Assembly (NCBI GenBank): GCA_024291935.2
Contig: JAGTYA010000026.1
Location: forward strand, 9,156,001-9,220,000
From: Okapia johnstoni
Taxonomy: Eukaryota; Chordata; Mammalia; Artiodactyla; Giraffidae
DNA length: 64,000 nt
Direction of reading: 5' to 3'
Of the stretch, positions 42,855-54,339 are shown piece after piece (position 1 is the stretch's first letter; the number at the start of each line of letters is the position of its first letter). The notes under the pieces were generated by a model. The model saw only the letters and a program-made list of their open reading frames with translations. It was not told where the DNA came from and did not search any database. The translations under genes were made by a program, and so were the position numbers.

Positions 42855-45218
42855 TTATGGTTGGTTATACAGTGGCAGTGACAAATAGATTCAACGGACT
42901 AGATCTGATAGCGTGCCTGAAGAACTGTGGACGGTTCGTAACATTGTACAGGAGGCAGTGATCAAAACCGTGCCCAAGAAAAAGAAATGCAATAAGGCAA
43001 AATGTTTATCTGAGGAGGCCTTTCAAATAGCTGAGAAAAGAAGAGAAGCAAAAGACAAAGGAGAAAAGGAAAGCTATATCCATCTGAATGCAGAGTTCCA
43101 AAGGACAGCAAGGAGACACAAGAAAGCCTTCCTCAGTGATCAATACAAAGAGATAGAGGAAAACAATAGAATGGGAAAGGCTAGAGATCTCAAGAAAATC
43201 AGAGATACCAAGGGAACATTTCATGCAAAGATGGGCACAATAAAGGACAGAAATGGTATGGACCTAACAGAAGCAGAAGATATTAAGAAGAGATGGCAAG
43301 AATACACAGAAAAAGTGAAAGTGAAAAGTGAAAGTCACTCAGTGAGTGTCTGACTCTTTGTGACTCCATGGACATGGAATTCTCCAGGCCATAATACTGG
43401 AGTGGATAGCCTTTCCCTTCTCCAGGGGATCTTCCCAACCCAGGGATTGAACCCAGGTCTCCCACATTGCAGGCAGATTCTTTACCAACTGAGCCACAAG
43501 GGAAACCCAAGAATACTGTAGTGCGTAGCCTATCCCTTCTCCAGGGGATCTTTCTGACCCAGGAACCGAACTGGGGTCTCCTGCATTGCAGGCAGATTCT
43601 TTACCAACTGGGTTATCAAGGAAGCCCCTAGAATACACAGAAGAAATATATGAAAAAAGATCTTAATGATCCAGATAACCACTATGGTGTGATCATTCAC
43701 CCAGAGCCAGACATCCTGGAGTGCAAAGTCAAGTAGGCCTTAGGAAGGATACTGTGAACAAAGCTAGTGGAGGTGATGGAATTCCAGCTGAGCTATTTCA
43801 AATCCTAAAAGATGATGCTGTTCAAGTGCTGCACTCAATATGCCAGCAAATTTGGAAAGCTCGCCAGTGGCCACAGGACTGGAAAAGGTCAGTTTTCATT
43901 CCAATCCCAAAGAAGGGAAATGCCAAAGAATGTTCAAACTACTGCACAACTGTACTTATTTCACATGCTAGCAAAGTCATACTCAAAATCCTCCAAGCTA
44001 GGCTTCAACAGTACATGAATCGAGAACTTCCAGATGTTCAAGCTGGATTTAGAAAAAGCAGAGGAACCAGAGATCAAATTGCTAACATCTGTTGGAATCA
44101 CTGAAAAAACAAGAGAGTTCCAGAAAAGCATCTACTTCTGCTTTATTGACTATGCCAAAGCCTTTGACTGTGTGGATCACAACAAACTGTGGAAAATTCT
44201 TAGAGATGGGAATACCAGACCACCTGACCTGCCTCCTGCGAGAATCTGTATGCAGGTCAAGAAGCAACAGGTAGAACTGGATATGGAACAACAGACTGGT
44301 TCCAAATCGGAAAGGAGTACATCAAGACTGTATACTGTCATCCTGCTTATTTAACTTATCTGCAGAGTACATCATGCAAAATGCCAGGCTGGATGAAGCA
44401 CAAGCTGGAATCAAGATTGCTGGGAGAAATATCAATAACCCAGATATGCAGATGACACCACCCTTATGGCAGAAAGTGAAGAAGAACTAAAAAGCCTCTT
44501 GATGAAAGTGAAAGAGGAAAGTCAAAAAGTTGACTTAAAACTCAACATTAAGAAAACGAAGATCATGGCATCTGGTCCCATCACTTCATGGCAAATAGAT
44601 GGAGAAACAATGGAAACAGTGAGAGACTTTATTTTGGGGGGCTCCAAAATCACTGTGGATGATGACTGCAGCCATGAAATTAAAAGGCACTTGCTCCTTG
44701 GAAAAAAAGCTATGACAAACCTAGAAAGCATATTAAAAAGCAGAGACATTAGTTTACCAACACAGGTCTGTATAGTCAAAGCTATGGTTTTTCCTGTAGT
44801 CGTGTATGGATGTGAGAGATGGACCATAAAGAAGGCTGAACGCCAAAGAATTGATACTTTCAAACTGTGGTGTGGAGAAGACTCTTGAGAGTCCCTTCCA
44901 CTGCAAGATCAAACCAGTCAGTCCTAAAGGAAATCAATCCTGAGTATACATTGGAAGGACTGATGCTAAAGCTGAAGCTCCAACACTTTGGCCACCTGAT
45001 GGGAAGAGCCAGCTCATTGGAAAAGACCCTGATGCTGGAAAAGATTGAAGGCAACAGGAGAAGGGGACGACAGAGGATGAGATGATTGGATGGCATCACC
45101 GACTCAATGGACATGAGTTTGAGAAAGCTCTGGGAGTTGGTGAAGGACGGGGAAGCCTGGCGTGCTGCAGTCCATGGGGTCGCAAAGAGTCTGAACACGA
45201 CTGAGCGACTGAACAACA
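42855..45218 (+). mobile_element. BovB (RTE) LINE with reverse transcriptase remains
   Basis: The element starts in the pre-RT linker (LWTVRNIVQEAVIKTVPKKK at about 42925), then NAEFQRTARRHKKAFLSD. The RT follows: KASGGDGIPAELFQILKDDA (about 43758), WPQDWKRSVFIPIPKKGNAK, YFCFIDYAKAFDCVDHNKLW and the YADD core at 44445-44456. The C-terminal line (KAMVFPVVVYGCERWTIKKA) leads to the BovB 3' end. Frameshifts and stops break it, and two SINE pieces interrupt it at 43320-43636. The endonuclease is missing, so it is dead. It is the longest coding-like repeat in the window. Confidence 0.9.
43320..43636 (-). repeat. Two tandem Bov-tA pieces inside BovB
   Basis: Antisense Bov-tA text runs 43330-43508 (ending TTGCAGGCAGATTCTTTACC, AACTGAGCCAC) and again 43509-43628 (ending TTGCAGGCAGATTCTTTACC, AACTGGG). 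The BovB reading AGAATACACAGAAAAAG resumes as TAGAATACACAGAAGAAAT, a likely target-site duplication. Confidence 0.88.
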
Positions 45219-45468
45219 AATGAAGTGGTTACAAACACGGTAGCCAGTAGCAAGCACTGCAAGCAAGGTACCCAGCTCCTACTTCTTCCTGGAGCTAGAT
45301 CTACACCATCCTTTACTCACCCATGCCAACGAAAAGTCTTCACCGTAGTCTATGAAGAAGGAATATGTACTATCATTTCTCTCCCTGCGAAGGAAAATAC
45401 GCTCTGGGCACCAGCCCCAGGCACCCTGGCCTCTCGCCGCCCCGGTCCCAGGCAAGAAGCAGCGCTGG

Positions 45469-45482
45469 CCGCTAGAGGGCGC
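45469..45482 (+). promoter_or_regulatory. CTCF-like motif
   Basis: CCGCTAGAGGGCGC fits the CTCF core CCASYAGRKGGCRS with one mismatch, within TGGCCGCTAGAGGGCGCGGC. It lies 250 bp after the last BovB base and at the start of the CpG block. Confidence 0.6.
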
Positions 45483-47339
45483 GGCGGGAGCTGCAGAGCG
45501 CAGTGGGTACCACTGGAGCGACCCAGGCAGCGGGTACTGAGTTCAAGGACCCCGAGGGAGGCTCGGAGAGTGTAGGGCAGCCCGCTGCCACCGACAGACT
45601 TGCTGCGCCTGCGCGAGGCTAGGGTCTTGCCGAGAGGTGGTAGGGAGAGGGACCCGGCTTAGGCTCCACTGGCCTGGCTCCGTCCCTTTCCTCGCCTTCG
45701 TGGGCTTCGAGCTTCGGTCTCCACCTCGGTGGGAAGACAGAGTACATGCCCTCGGGAGTCGGAGTCGGAGGGAAGGGTGTTACCAGGAAAGGAAGCAAAC
45801 TTAGCTGGGTCGGGAGCAGGGAACCCCGAAATCCGTCCTGCCTCACCCGGCCACTCCCTGGGCGCGCGGAGGAGAGTTTGGGGAAAGCCTTGGACATCAA
45901 AACCGCAGGGCCAGGATCCAGCCCTAAGTTTCCGCCCAGAGTTCGACCTGACTTCTCTCCAGCAGCCTCACGTCGTCCTGGGCCCGGGACAGGGCCCCTA
46001 TACCGTGTGGTGTGAAAACATGGGGCCGGGTGTCCACTGACCAAGCGCAGCAAAGTCGACGCTGTTAATCCGATTTTTCGAGCTGCTTTTGGCCACAGAG
46101 ATTTGAGCGAGAAGCACGGGCCTCCATCGTGCGGGGGAAAGCGCGCCTTTCCTCCGTCCGGGCCGCAACCGCCACAGTGCGTCCAGCTCCTAGGCGGCAG
46201 CAAGTGACCTGGACTCCGAGGTCTTCACAGGCGGGACAAGGGAACGCAAACGCGCGCCCTGAGGGAACGCAGCCTCTCCCCGCGCCCCAGTCCCACCGGG
46301 ATCCAGAGATTCGTCCAGGATGTGTTGCCTCGGTTCCCAACAATCACCGCCCGACCCCGGGCGCCCGGTTAACTCAGCCCCACCCTCTGTAAGGACTAGA
46401 CAGCGCCCCTGCTGGTTCAGGCCGCGCGAGGCGCCACTCTCCGGGCCGCCAGATTCCATCCTTTCTTCAGAAGCTGACTTCGAGGCTTCGGGGCCGGCGG
46501 CTCGGGGCTCTTGGGGGCCCTCCGCCTGCCCCGAGGCTCCCAGAACAGAGCCATGCCGGGGGAGGTGAAGCGCCCAGTAGGTGAAGGGGAGATTGTTCCT
46601 AAGAGGCCTTATTTTCGCGACTAGACTCGGAAAAGCTTGATTTCCTGTCCAAGATGATGCCTTTGTAGAAGTCGCTTTCCTCCGGCCCTCGGGGCTGTAG
46701 GGACTGCGCGAGATCGGAAAGGGCGCCTTTCTAGGCCTCCTCCATCTGCAGCCCCGCCCTGATTTTAGTTTCTCCTTTTAAATCTGGGAATTAGTCCCTC
46801 CGCCCGGAAGGTGAGAGGAAGTGGGTAACAAGGCTGAGGGCCTAAAGCAGTGGGGGGCGGAGTGGGGGGGGGAGGGACGTATCAAGGAAGAGTACCCCCA
46901 GGACGACCGGCTGCCTCCCCTCTGGGAATGGAGGCCCCTTCCCACCACGGGTGAGATCACCAACCCAGGTCCATTCCAGAGGGCACTGAGGACCAACCCT
47001 AGCTCTGGAGGGGGCCAGGAGGATCGCCCACTCCGCCACCTTCTCCCAGAACAGGAAGCAGCACTGAGAAGTGGCAAGTTTATCTCGGTTTGAGTTTCTA
47101 AAGTGGCTTCAAGCCGAGGGTAAAGGTTAAGCCGAGGGGCTGCGAGCGCACAGCAGGAGCGCGACGCTCACTTTCTTCCCGCACCGGCGCGCGGCTTTCA
47201 GCCAAGATACTCGAATTTTCACAAATGCTGTCACCGGTTTCTGACCTCCCTGAAGACTTCACTCTCCCTCCGCGACCCCAGTCCCCGGACCGCACCAGGC
47301 ACGCTGACCGCATCCTACGTGAAACCCCCGGGCACGCGA

Positions 47340-47510
47340 GCTGCTTATACCTCTACTCATCTGTAAAATGGGAATAATAATAGAAGCTCCCTCTGAGAGT
47401 TGCAATGAGAAACAAAACTAGTTAATTAATTAAGAGCCCTTAACAGCGCCGGACACGTAGTAAGTGCTCAATACGAGTTATAAATAACAATAATAATGGC
47501 TTTCACTTGT
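47340..47510 (+). repeat. MIR SINE
   Basis: CTACTCATCTGTAAAATGGG, then TAGTAAGTGCTCAATACG, is a readable MIR between two CpG-dense lobes. Confidence 0.7.
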
Positions 47511-47931
47511 AACAAACGCCAGTGCCAAGTTTAACCTGCAACTGGCGATCAAACAGAGCTGTCAGGGAAGTATTTCTAAGCGCCCTGACTGATGATGAAA
47601 CAGACGTAGAGGGGGCCCTAACTTGCTCAGGGCGCCTCCACTGGGAAGCGGGAGAACTAGTTCCCACCCAAGGCAGCTTCTCTCTTCCTCCAGGAGAAGA
47701 GGCTGAGAGAGGAACCGGCCCTAAAGGGCGACCCCCTGTTCCCTCGGTGGCCTAAAGTGAGTGAGGGAATCTGGCGGCCCGGAGAGTGGCGCCTCGCGCG
47801 GCCTGAACCTGCCAGGCTACCAAAATAGCAACCTCCAGGAGCCTGTGCCAACAGGGATCCCACTCGAAAGGACAGAAAAGAGAAGTGGCCGAGGTCAAGC
47901 CCGGCCGTCCGACTGCGGCTGAGGGTCGCGC

Positions 47932-48084
47932 GGGGGCGGGGCTGGACCTCCACGTGCGCCGCCTGCCGCTGCCTCGCCGAGCCCTTTGTCGCGAGCAGCC
48001 GCGTTCGTGCCGCACTCGGTGGCTTAAAATAAAGACAATGTTCCCAGCCTCCCTGCGGCTAAATCCGGCGCGGCTGCGGGGGCG
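47932..48084 (+). promoter_or_regulatory. Candidate core promoter and short first exon
   Basis: In order: GC box GGGGGCGGGG (47932-47941), E-box CACGTG (47951-47956), TATA-like CTTAAAATAAAG (48023-48034), then a potential exon ending at GGGGGCG|GTGAGA (donor after 48084). The order and spacing suit a TATA promoter with a first exon of about 30 nt. CHRM1 is the nearest downstream gene on this strand. Confidence 0.3.
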
Positions 48085-48582
48085 GTGAGAGAGCCGGGTG
48101 GGAGAGCTTCTCCCGGCCCTACCTCCCTTCTCCCTTCCTGCCTCAGTTTCCCCATCTGGTAAGGGGACTCAGCCAAGTCTGGGGCCGAGAATATACAATC
48201 GGGGGTGGGCTGGGGCTGGAGGAGGCTGGGGGGAGGGCCGTCACCCCCCTGCCTCCGCGGCTGCACGGACTTGAAGAGCAAACAAACCTCTTGGGACAGA
48301 GAGGGGCACCCAGGAGGAGGCAAGGGAAAGCTGGTCACCCTCCTCTCCCGCCTACAAAATAAGTGTTTTTATTTCTAAGGGGACGTGTGCAGAGGCGGTG
48401 GGAGAAGAGAAAAGGGAGACCAAGGAGCTTGGGGGGAGGGGGCAAGGAGAGAGCCTGATTCAGACTCGGAAATGGATGTTGAACGTGGAGGCCTGACACC
48501 CCCACACTCAGCCACGTGTACGCGCACAAGTACACGCAGCCCCACCGCGCGCACAAGCCGCCCGCCGCAAACTGAGCGCAGT

Positions 48583-48598
48583 CCAGCAGGGGGCAGCG
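48583..48598 (+). promoter_or_regulatory. CTCF-like motif, full consensus
   Basis: CCAGCAGGGGGCAGCG matches the CTCF core CCASYAGRKGGCRSY without mismatch and points the same way as the site at 45469. Confidence 0.65.
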
Positions 48599-48699
48599 GA
48601 TATCCGCGCCCACGGGCAGGGACTAGTTGAGTTTTGACCCTCCCCTGCCCGGCTGGCTGACCCTGGAGTGGGAGGGGGTTGCTCAGATTCCTCTCCAAG

Positions 48700-50160
48700 C
48701 GGCAGGGTCTCCTGGACTTCAGAGAGGAGGTGGCCTGGGTGCTTGCTCTAGCCGCAGCTGGCTTTGAGAAGCAGAGATGCCCCCGCATGTACCTGCCACG
48801 TGTGCCCACCCACCAGGGGCACGTTGGTGGCTGGCCGCGCCCCAGGGACTCGAGTTTCCGCTCCACCTGACTCCATTGGCAACCGGGGCTCCAGCCTGAG
48901 GAAGCCCAGGTTACCCTCAGGCATCGGGATTGAGAGGGGTGCTGGATGTTGGGAAGGGCAAGGGGCCAGTTCCCAACACCCACCCCCAGGCCCTCCAGAG
49001 TTTCGGGCTCAGAGCTGAGGGACCTGAGTGCAAACACTTGCCAAGCACATTGTAAACCCACCTCTGCTCTTTGGTTTTCTCAGCTACATCGTGCGAATAA
49101 TGGATGATCCTTGTCCTTCCTGCTTTCCATCCCAGGGCTTCAGCACAGCCCAGGGAAGCAAAGGACCCAGCAGTAGCCTCCCCACCTCTGCTCCGTGGCC
49201 AGCTCCCCAGGAGGTCTCTAGGACCAGGTGAGGGCTGGGCACGACCCAGGTCTCTATGGCAAAAGGTCCCCAGGGGTTCTATCTCTGAGGAAACTCAACA
49301 CAGAAATCCAAACCAGCCTAGAGGGCAGCAGGGTGGGTGGCAGTGTGCAGTGCTGGCCAAGCAGTGGGGCTAAAGGAGGGTGGGGGGAGGAAGGGGAGCC
49401 TGTCACCTGCCAGGTGCACACCTGTGAGCCCCAAGTGGGAGTCAGGGGAGACAGAGTTTGACAGGCTGGGAGGAGAGCTGTCTGTCTGCCTGTCTGTCTG
49501 TCTTCCAGGTGGAAGCTGGGGGTGGCACAGGCAGAGAGGTAGAGGCTGCCTCACTTGTCAGAATTAGCAAGTTCCACAGTTGGGCAACACTCAGACACAT
49601 AACGAACACAGACGCACGTCCTGGCTTCAGACCCATGGGGCAACACCTGCGTTTCCACCGGCTGCGCAGTGACACGCGTACTCAGGGACACACATGTGCA
49701 GGGCACTCAGCAATGCATGGAGCAGGCATACGTTCCCCCCCCCACACACACACACTCATCCCCGTGAACCAGACACCCATGTGCCCTCACACCCGGCTGT
49801 GCAGCAGGGATAGAAAACCAGCAACGGGTTCGTCGTCCGCTCAGCCCTCAGCCCGGGGCGCGCGCGCCAGTCCTTTGGGTCTGTTCCAAGTTGGAGCCTC
49901 TCACGTGAGGCCCAATGTGTCATTTCCAAACAGAAGGAATCCAGCTCCTTCCCAGCAGGGAGAAAGAGCAGGGTGTGGGGCTGGGTGGGTGGGCGCGTGG
50001 GCATGTGCAAGGGGGCAGGGCGTGTGTGCTGGGGAAACAGGCATGTGAACACCGACCGGGCTGTGCATGCCAGGGCATGGCACACGCGGGCTGGGGGCTC
50101 TAAGGTTGGGTGGGGGCAGGAGCCGGGGAAACAGTGTGCCTTTGTGAGAGTGCGTGTGCA
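48700..50160. other. CHRM1 5' intron or upstream DNA, no gene seen
   Basis: GC-rich unique sequence. The long open frame on the - strand (49756-50661) runs through CA repeats and has no family signature. Confidence 0.4.
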
Positions 50161-50168
50161 TGTGCGAG

Positions 50169-50171
<3 letters not shown>

Positions 50172-50221
<50 letters not shown>
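50172..50221. repeat. (GT)25 microsatellite
   Basis: An uninterrupted GT run of about 50 bp, the longest pure dinucleotide in the window. Confidence 0.95.
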
Positions 50222-50223
<2 letters not shown>

Positions 50224-50492
50224 CCGAGTCTGTGTGCTTTGGGTGTGGGTGTTTGTCTCCCTGTATCCGCCTTCTCTCCCGTTCTGGACTTTTAGCCTTC
50301 CTGGGCTCATCTCCCTCCTGTCCTGCACCCTACCTGTAGGGGCTGGAATTGGGTGCCCTAGTGGAGAAGGAGACCACGCTCCAGGGCCCACTGCAACCCC
50401 AGATGCTGCCCGAGGCTTCCCTCTAGCTCCCCCTCCCTTCCTTTCCTCTCTTTCCTCCCTCCCTCTTTCTCTTCCTCCCTCCCCCCCCCCAG

Positions 50493-50662
50493 GCTGGCGT
50501 GCCAGGGGGTGGGACATGCCAATCACTGGCTGTGCCTCTCCGGCTGCCAGCACAGGGCGCAGCTCCCCCCGGGAGCCAGGTGTTTGGGTCCCTGGAGACG
50601 CCGTCGGCCCCCCGGAGAGACAGCGGGGCTGAGGACCCTTCAGACCCCTCTCCAGCCCCATG
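50493..50662 (+). other. Possible non-coding 5' exon of CHRM1
   Basis: A roughly 70-bp almost pure pyrimidine tract ends in CCCCAG| at 50492, and a strong donor CATG|GTGAGT follows 170 nt later. This pattern fits an internal 5' UTR exon. The tract may also be chance low complexity. No transcript evidence. Confidence 0.3.
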
Positions 50663-50759
50663 GTGAGTATGTTTGGGAGGGCTTGGGAGGGGCTCCACTG
50701 AGGTGGGGGCAGTAGAAGCAGGGTCCTCGAGCAAGGCAGGGACCAGGACTAGAAGGAAA

Positions 50760-53590
50760 TGAAGAGGGACCCTAGAGAGAGGAGGGGGCCAGGGAGGGGT
50801 CTAGAGGCCAAGGCTCTGCAACGCTGCTCCAAGTACCCCATCTCCTGGCTTCTAGTGGATACATCTAATGTTTTTCTGGGGTTCAGCTGGAAAAGGAGCT
50901 GGGGAGCCCTTAGGACTCTGGACCCGGAGCCCAGAAGGAATCAGGTTGCCATGCAGCAGGCAGAGCCCCCAAGCCCCAGGGACAGAGTAGGGAGGGCAGG
51001 GGGCCAAGAGGTAGCCCTTGCTACCAGAATCTTGTGGGAGGTTGACCGCCCCCCCGACTGGGGTGCCAGTCTCAGAACCTCCTCCTCTCCTCCCTCAGGG
51101 AACCCTGATTCCCACCATCCCCATCCACCTTCAGCCCCTCCAAGATGGACTGAACCAGGCTGCTGGCCAAATGGACAAACAGGATGCCAAGGTGGGTGCC
51201 GGGCCAGAAGCCAGCAGGAGACCAGGCCAAGAGCTCCAGGGCTCCTGGGGGACACGGGCGCATGGACAGCCACGCCGGCCAGGGAACGTGGTCCCGATGT
51301 GTGCAGGAGCCCAGAGGGCCCTCCCTATGTCCATAGTACCTTGGGCTCCCGCAAGGCAGATCACAGACCTATACCCAGGTAATGCATAGATACGAACGGG
51401 CACCCATGCCAGGTACCCACCCCAGGACCCCTTGACTTCATAATGTGGGGATGGGCTTGGAGGCCAGGGGCTCTGATTCTTGCAAAGTGCCAACTTCTGA
51501 GCTGGCAGCTGGGGAGGGGGTGGGCAACTTTCATCAGGTCACTCCGACAGGTGCTGCTTGGGGGGTTATCAGTGCCAGTGGAGAGAGAGTCACTGCTTCC
51601 CAGAAAACATACCTGCTGCACCGCCCGGGCTGACCCAGGGCCTCCTGCCCAAATGGCCGGAAGGAGTCAGACTGTCTCCTGCAGCCGGACAGTCTCCTGC
51701 CCCTGGGTAATCAGCTGCTCACTGAGCTGTCAGATGAGAGTTAGTTCTCTGCCCCCTGACCTCAGCACTGGGCAAGCTGTGATCGCCACTGCGATACGGA
51801 AGGCAAGGGAGGAAATGATGAAATGGGGCCGCAGAAGATGTGACTCTGGGATCCTTGGCTGGGTCCTGGAGGGCTGAGAACTGGATCCGCAAGTGCAAAG
51901 AGGAGTCCAGAGGGTCAAGAAGAGGGTAGGCAGAAGTCATGTCAGACTAGAATGGAACCTCCCCATTATACAGATGGAGAGACTGAGGCTGAGGAAGGGG
52001 CAGGGACATGCTCATGGTCACAGAAGGGATATTTAGGGATCTGGCTGGGGCTTGGACCCCGTTCTCCTCACCCTCAGTACAGCCTTGAACTCCCACCTCC
52101 CTGAGCAGGATGATGGGGTGGGGGAAGCAGCAAGCTCCGTGAGCAGGAGCTGGGGCTCCTGGGCGGGCGGGGAGAGGTGGGTGAATATCTTGCTGGGTTT
52201 CTGTTCTGCTGTGATGCCATGGTGATGCCTAGAAAGATGGGGGAGGGAAGGAGAGAGAAGAAAGGAAATGGGGAGGGGAGCACAAGGAGTGAGAGCAGAG
52301 GGCAGGATGAGGGCCAGGTACTCCTGATGCCACCTGGCAGAGTGGGCTCTGGGGCCCAGCCTGCTAACTGCCAGGCTCTGACATGATCCGGCTAAAGTTG
52401 GGCAACTGGTTAAGGTCCATCAACAGTGAGAGTATTTGGCACAGGTTCTAAGGCTGACGCTCCTCTTCCGGCTCAGCGGTGCATTTATGAGCGGTTAACT
52501 GATGGCTGCTGCCCTTCCCAGGGGTAGTCAGCACTCCCCTGGAGTGACTGTTGAGCCTGGAAAGGTGATAAAGTGTATCAGTTTACCCTCTCCTTTCCAA
52601 AGCCAGACATCAGAGGTGGAAGCTTTGTAAACCTTTAATGGGTCAAGAGCTACCTTCAGAGAAAAATTAACCCTGGAGGGGTTGGAGAGCCACCTCTGAC
52701 AGGCTGGTTTGGGGTTAGGCCCCCACAGAAGGGACGGACGGGTCAGGAGGCCTGGCCAGAGGACCACCTTCCCTGCACATGTGAGGTCCCAGGTACCCAG
52801 CCCCACGGCCCCCGCCTCGTACCTCCTTCTCCCCTGTATCGCCTGTTCTCTCCAGCCAGGGTTCTGCCGACTTCCAGAATCACAAGATGGCTTCACTCCT
52901 CCCCCTGAATCTTTCCCCCAGCACCCCTCATTCTCTGTCTTTCCTTCTGCACTCCTTGACCAGTGGTAAGATTCAGGAAGCCCCAGTGTTCAGGCATCCC
53001 TCGTCCCATCAATCTCTCCCCTCCCCCTTCCTCTCACCAGCCAGATCACCAGCCCCTGGGGATTGGTCCAGGGCGCTGGCTAGCCTGCCCTGCCCAAGGC
53101 TCTGACCTCATCCCTTAACTCTTTGAGCCCAGGCTGACATTTTCCTCCCCGACAATGGCAGGCGCAGTCCCAGCCCAGACCTTCCTGTCACCTCACTCAG
53201 ACCTCCCTGCAGCAGGTGGGGCAGGGCTTCCCTGGTCCATTTGACAGTTGAGGATGCTCCTGAGGATTTTTCTTCCATCCTTTCAAGCCAGGCAAGGTCT
53301 CACGGAGAGGGCAGGGACCTGGCAGGTGAAGGGATATAGGAACTGGACAGAGTGGAGGGACCGTACTCAGGAGCCAGTTCAGACTGCTATCACTCCACCC
53401 ACCCTCTGTTGCTGCAGGCTCAGCCTCATGCTTAAAGTCCTCGAGTCCATCAGGAGATCTCGGTGTACATCCATGGATTTATTCCACAGATGTTTACTGA
53501 GCAACTGCTGTGTGCCAAGCAGAGAGCTACAGCTGGACCACCGCCTTCCCATAGCACTGTGATGATACATCATCCAGATAGACGACACAC
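50760..53590. other. CHRM1 5' intron, no gene seen
   Basis: Unique GC-rich intronic sequence, with MIR-like text near 51960-52020 (CCATTATACAGATGGAGAGAC) and 53470-53520 (TTTACTGAGCAACTGC). Open frames are short and have no domain signature. Confidence 0.4.
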
Positions 53591-53594
53591 ACTG

Positions 53595-53595
<1 letters not shown>

Positions 53596-53625
<30 letters not shown>
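53596..53625. repeat. (CA)15 microsatellite
   Basis: Pure CA run within the presumed CHRM1 5' intron. Confidence 0.95.
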
Positions 53626-53628
<3 letters not shown>

Positions 53629-53786
53629 GCAGACAAGATTCTCAGGGAAGGACTGATTCATCCCTATTGACTGCTTCAACCCAGGGTTTGGCTAAGCTGG
53701 TTAAAATAGGCAAGGAGGCCACTGAGCCCCCCATCCCCACAACATTTGGAGTAGGCGCCCAAGAGGTTAGCCCTGGAGGCAGACTG

Positions 53787-53855
53787 TTGTTGTTGTTCAG
53801 TCCCTAAGTCACATCCGACTCTTTGTGACCCCATGAACTGCAGCACACCAGGCTG
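53787..53855 (-). repeat. Bov-tA/BovB tail fragment
   Basis: Antisense TTGTTGTTCAGTCCCTAAGTC to CTGCAGCACACCAGGCTGC, 65 bp only. Confidence 0.75.
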
Positions 53856-53879
53856 CAGGCCGACCACCTGAGTCCAAAT

Positions 53880-54075
53880 CCTGATTGCATCAGTGATGAG
53901 CTATCAGGTTAGAGCCTCATTGCTCCTTTTGTCAATTGAAGATAATAGAACCTATTTCCCAAGGATGTGTAACAGGTCAATTAAATCACATATGTAATGC
54001 TTAGAGCCATGTCTGCTTATAGTAAGCAGCCTGTAAATATTAGTTGCTATGATAATACTAATATTATTAAAAGCT
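53880..54075 (+). repeat. MIR fragment
   Basis: TTAGAGCCATGTCTGCTTATAG, then GTAAATATTAGTTGCTATGAT, is MIR 3' text. Confidence 0.6.
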
Positions 54076-54221
54076 CCCAAAGACCTTTCTCAGGAAGCCA
54101 CAGTTCTGGGCAGAAAAGTGCCTCCTGTTTCCTTTCCACTTTTCTGTACCCCACACACCCTCAGGGGATGTCCCAACCCATCCCCATAAAGACCCTCATC
54201 ATTTCTTTCTCTTTTTTTAAA

Positions 54222-54332
54222 TTTTTGGCTGTGCTGTGAGGCATGCGGGATCTTAGTTCCCTGACCAGGGTCGAACCCGTGCCCCCTCCCTCGGAAGTGC
54301 AGAGCCTACTGGACCATCAGAGAAGTCCCACT
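54222..54332 (-). repeat. CHR-2-type tRNA-Glu SINE
   Basis: Antisense TTTGGCTGTGCTGTGAGGC to CTACTGGACCATCAGAGAAGTCC. Confidence 0.85.
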
Positions 54333-54339
54333 TCCATCA

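Larger units (their letters stand above)
45400..48680. promoter_or_regulatory. CpG-rich block, probable CHRM1 promoter region
   Basis: Dense CpG and GC-rich unique sequence, strongest at 45.40-46.60 and 47.10-48.60 kb, stands out from a CpG-poor window. It has an NRF1-like GCGCCTGCGC (45605-45614), a GC box (47932-47941) and an E-box CACGTG (47951-47956). The human CHRM1 non-coding first exon lies roughly 10-13 kb upstream of the coding exon, which fits. No exon can be placed with certainty. Confidence 0.6.

Noticed and set aside
45619..46203. 194-residue - strand frame at the CpG block
   Set aside because: No start context, no family similarity and mirrored by other frames; treated as promoter DNA.
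46373..46415. REST/RE1 or CTCF site near CHRM1 promoter
   Set aside because: TCAGCCCC and GACAGCGCC half-sites are 15-16 bp apart with mismatches, and the reverse CTCF core lacks one G; too weak to annotate.
48375..49061. 228-residue - strand frame
   Set aside because: Chance frame in CpG-rich DNA; low-complexity Ser/Pro/Gly content.
49756..50661. 301-residue open frame on the - strand
   Set aside because: It crosses CA repeats (poly Thr-His), is antisense to probable CHRM1 5' sequence, and shows no domain; GC-rich DNA gives long chance frames.
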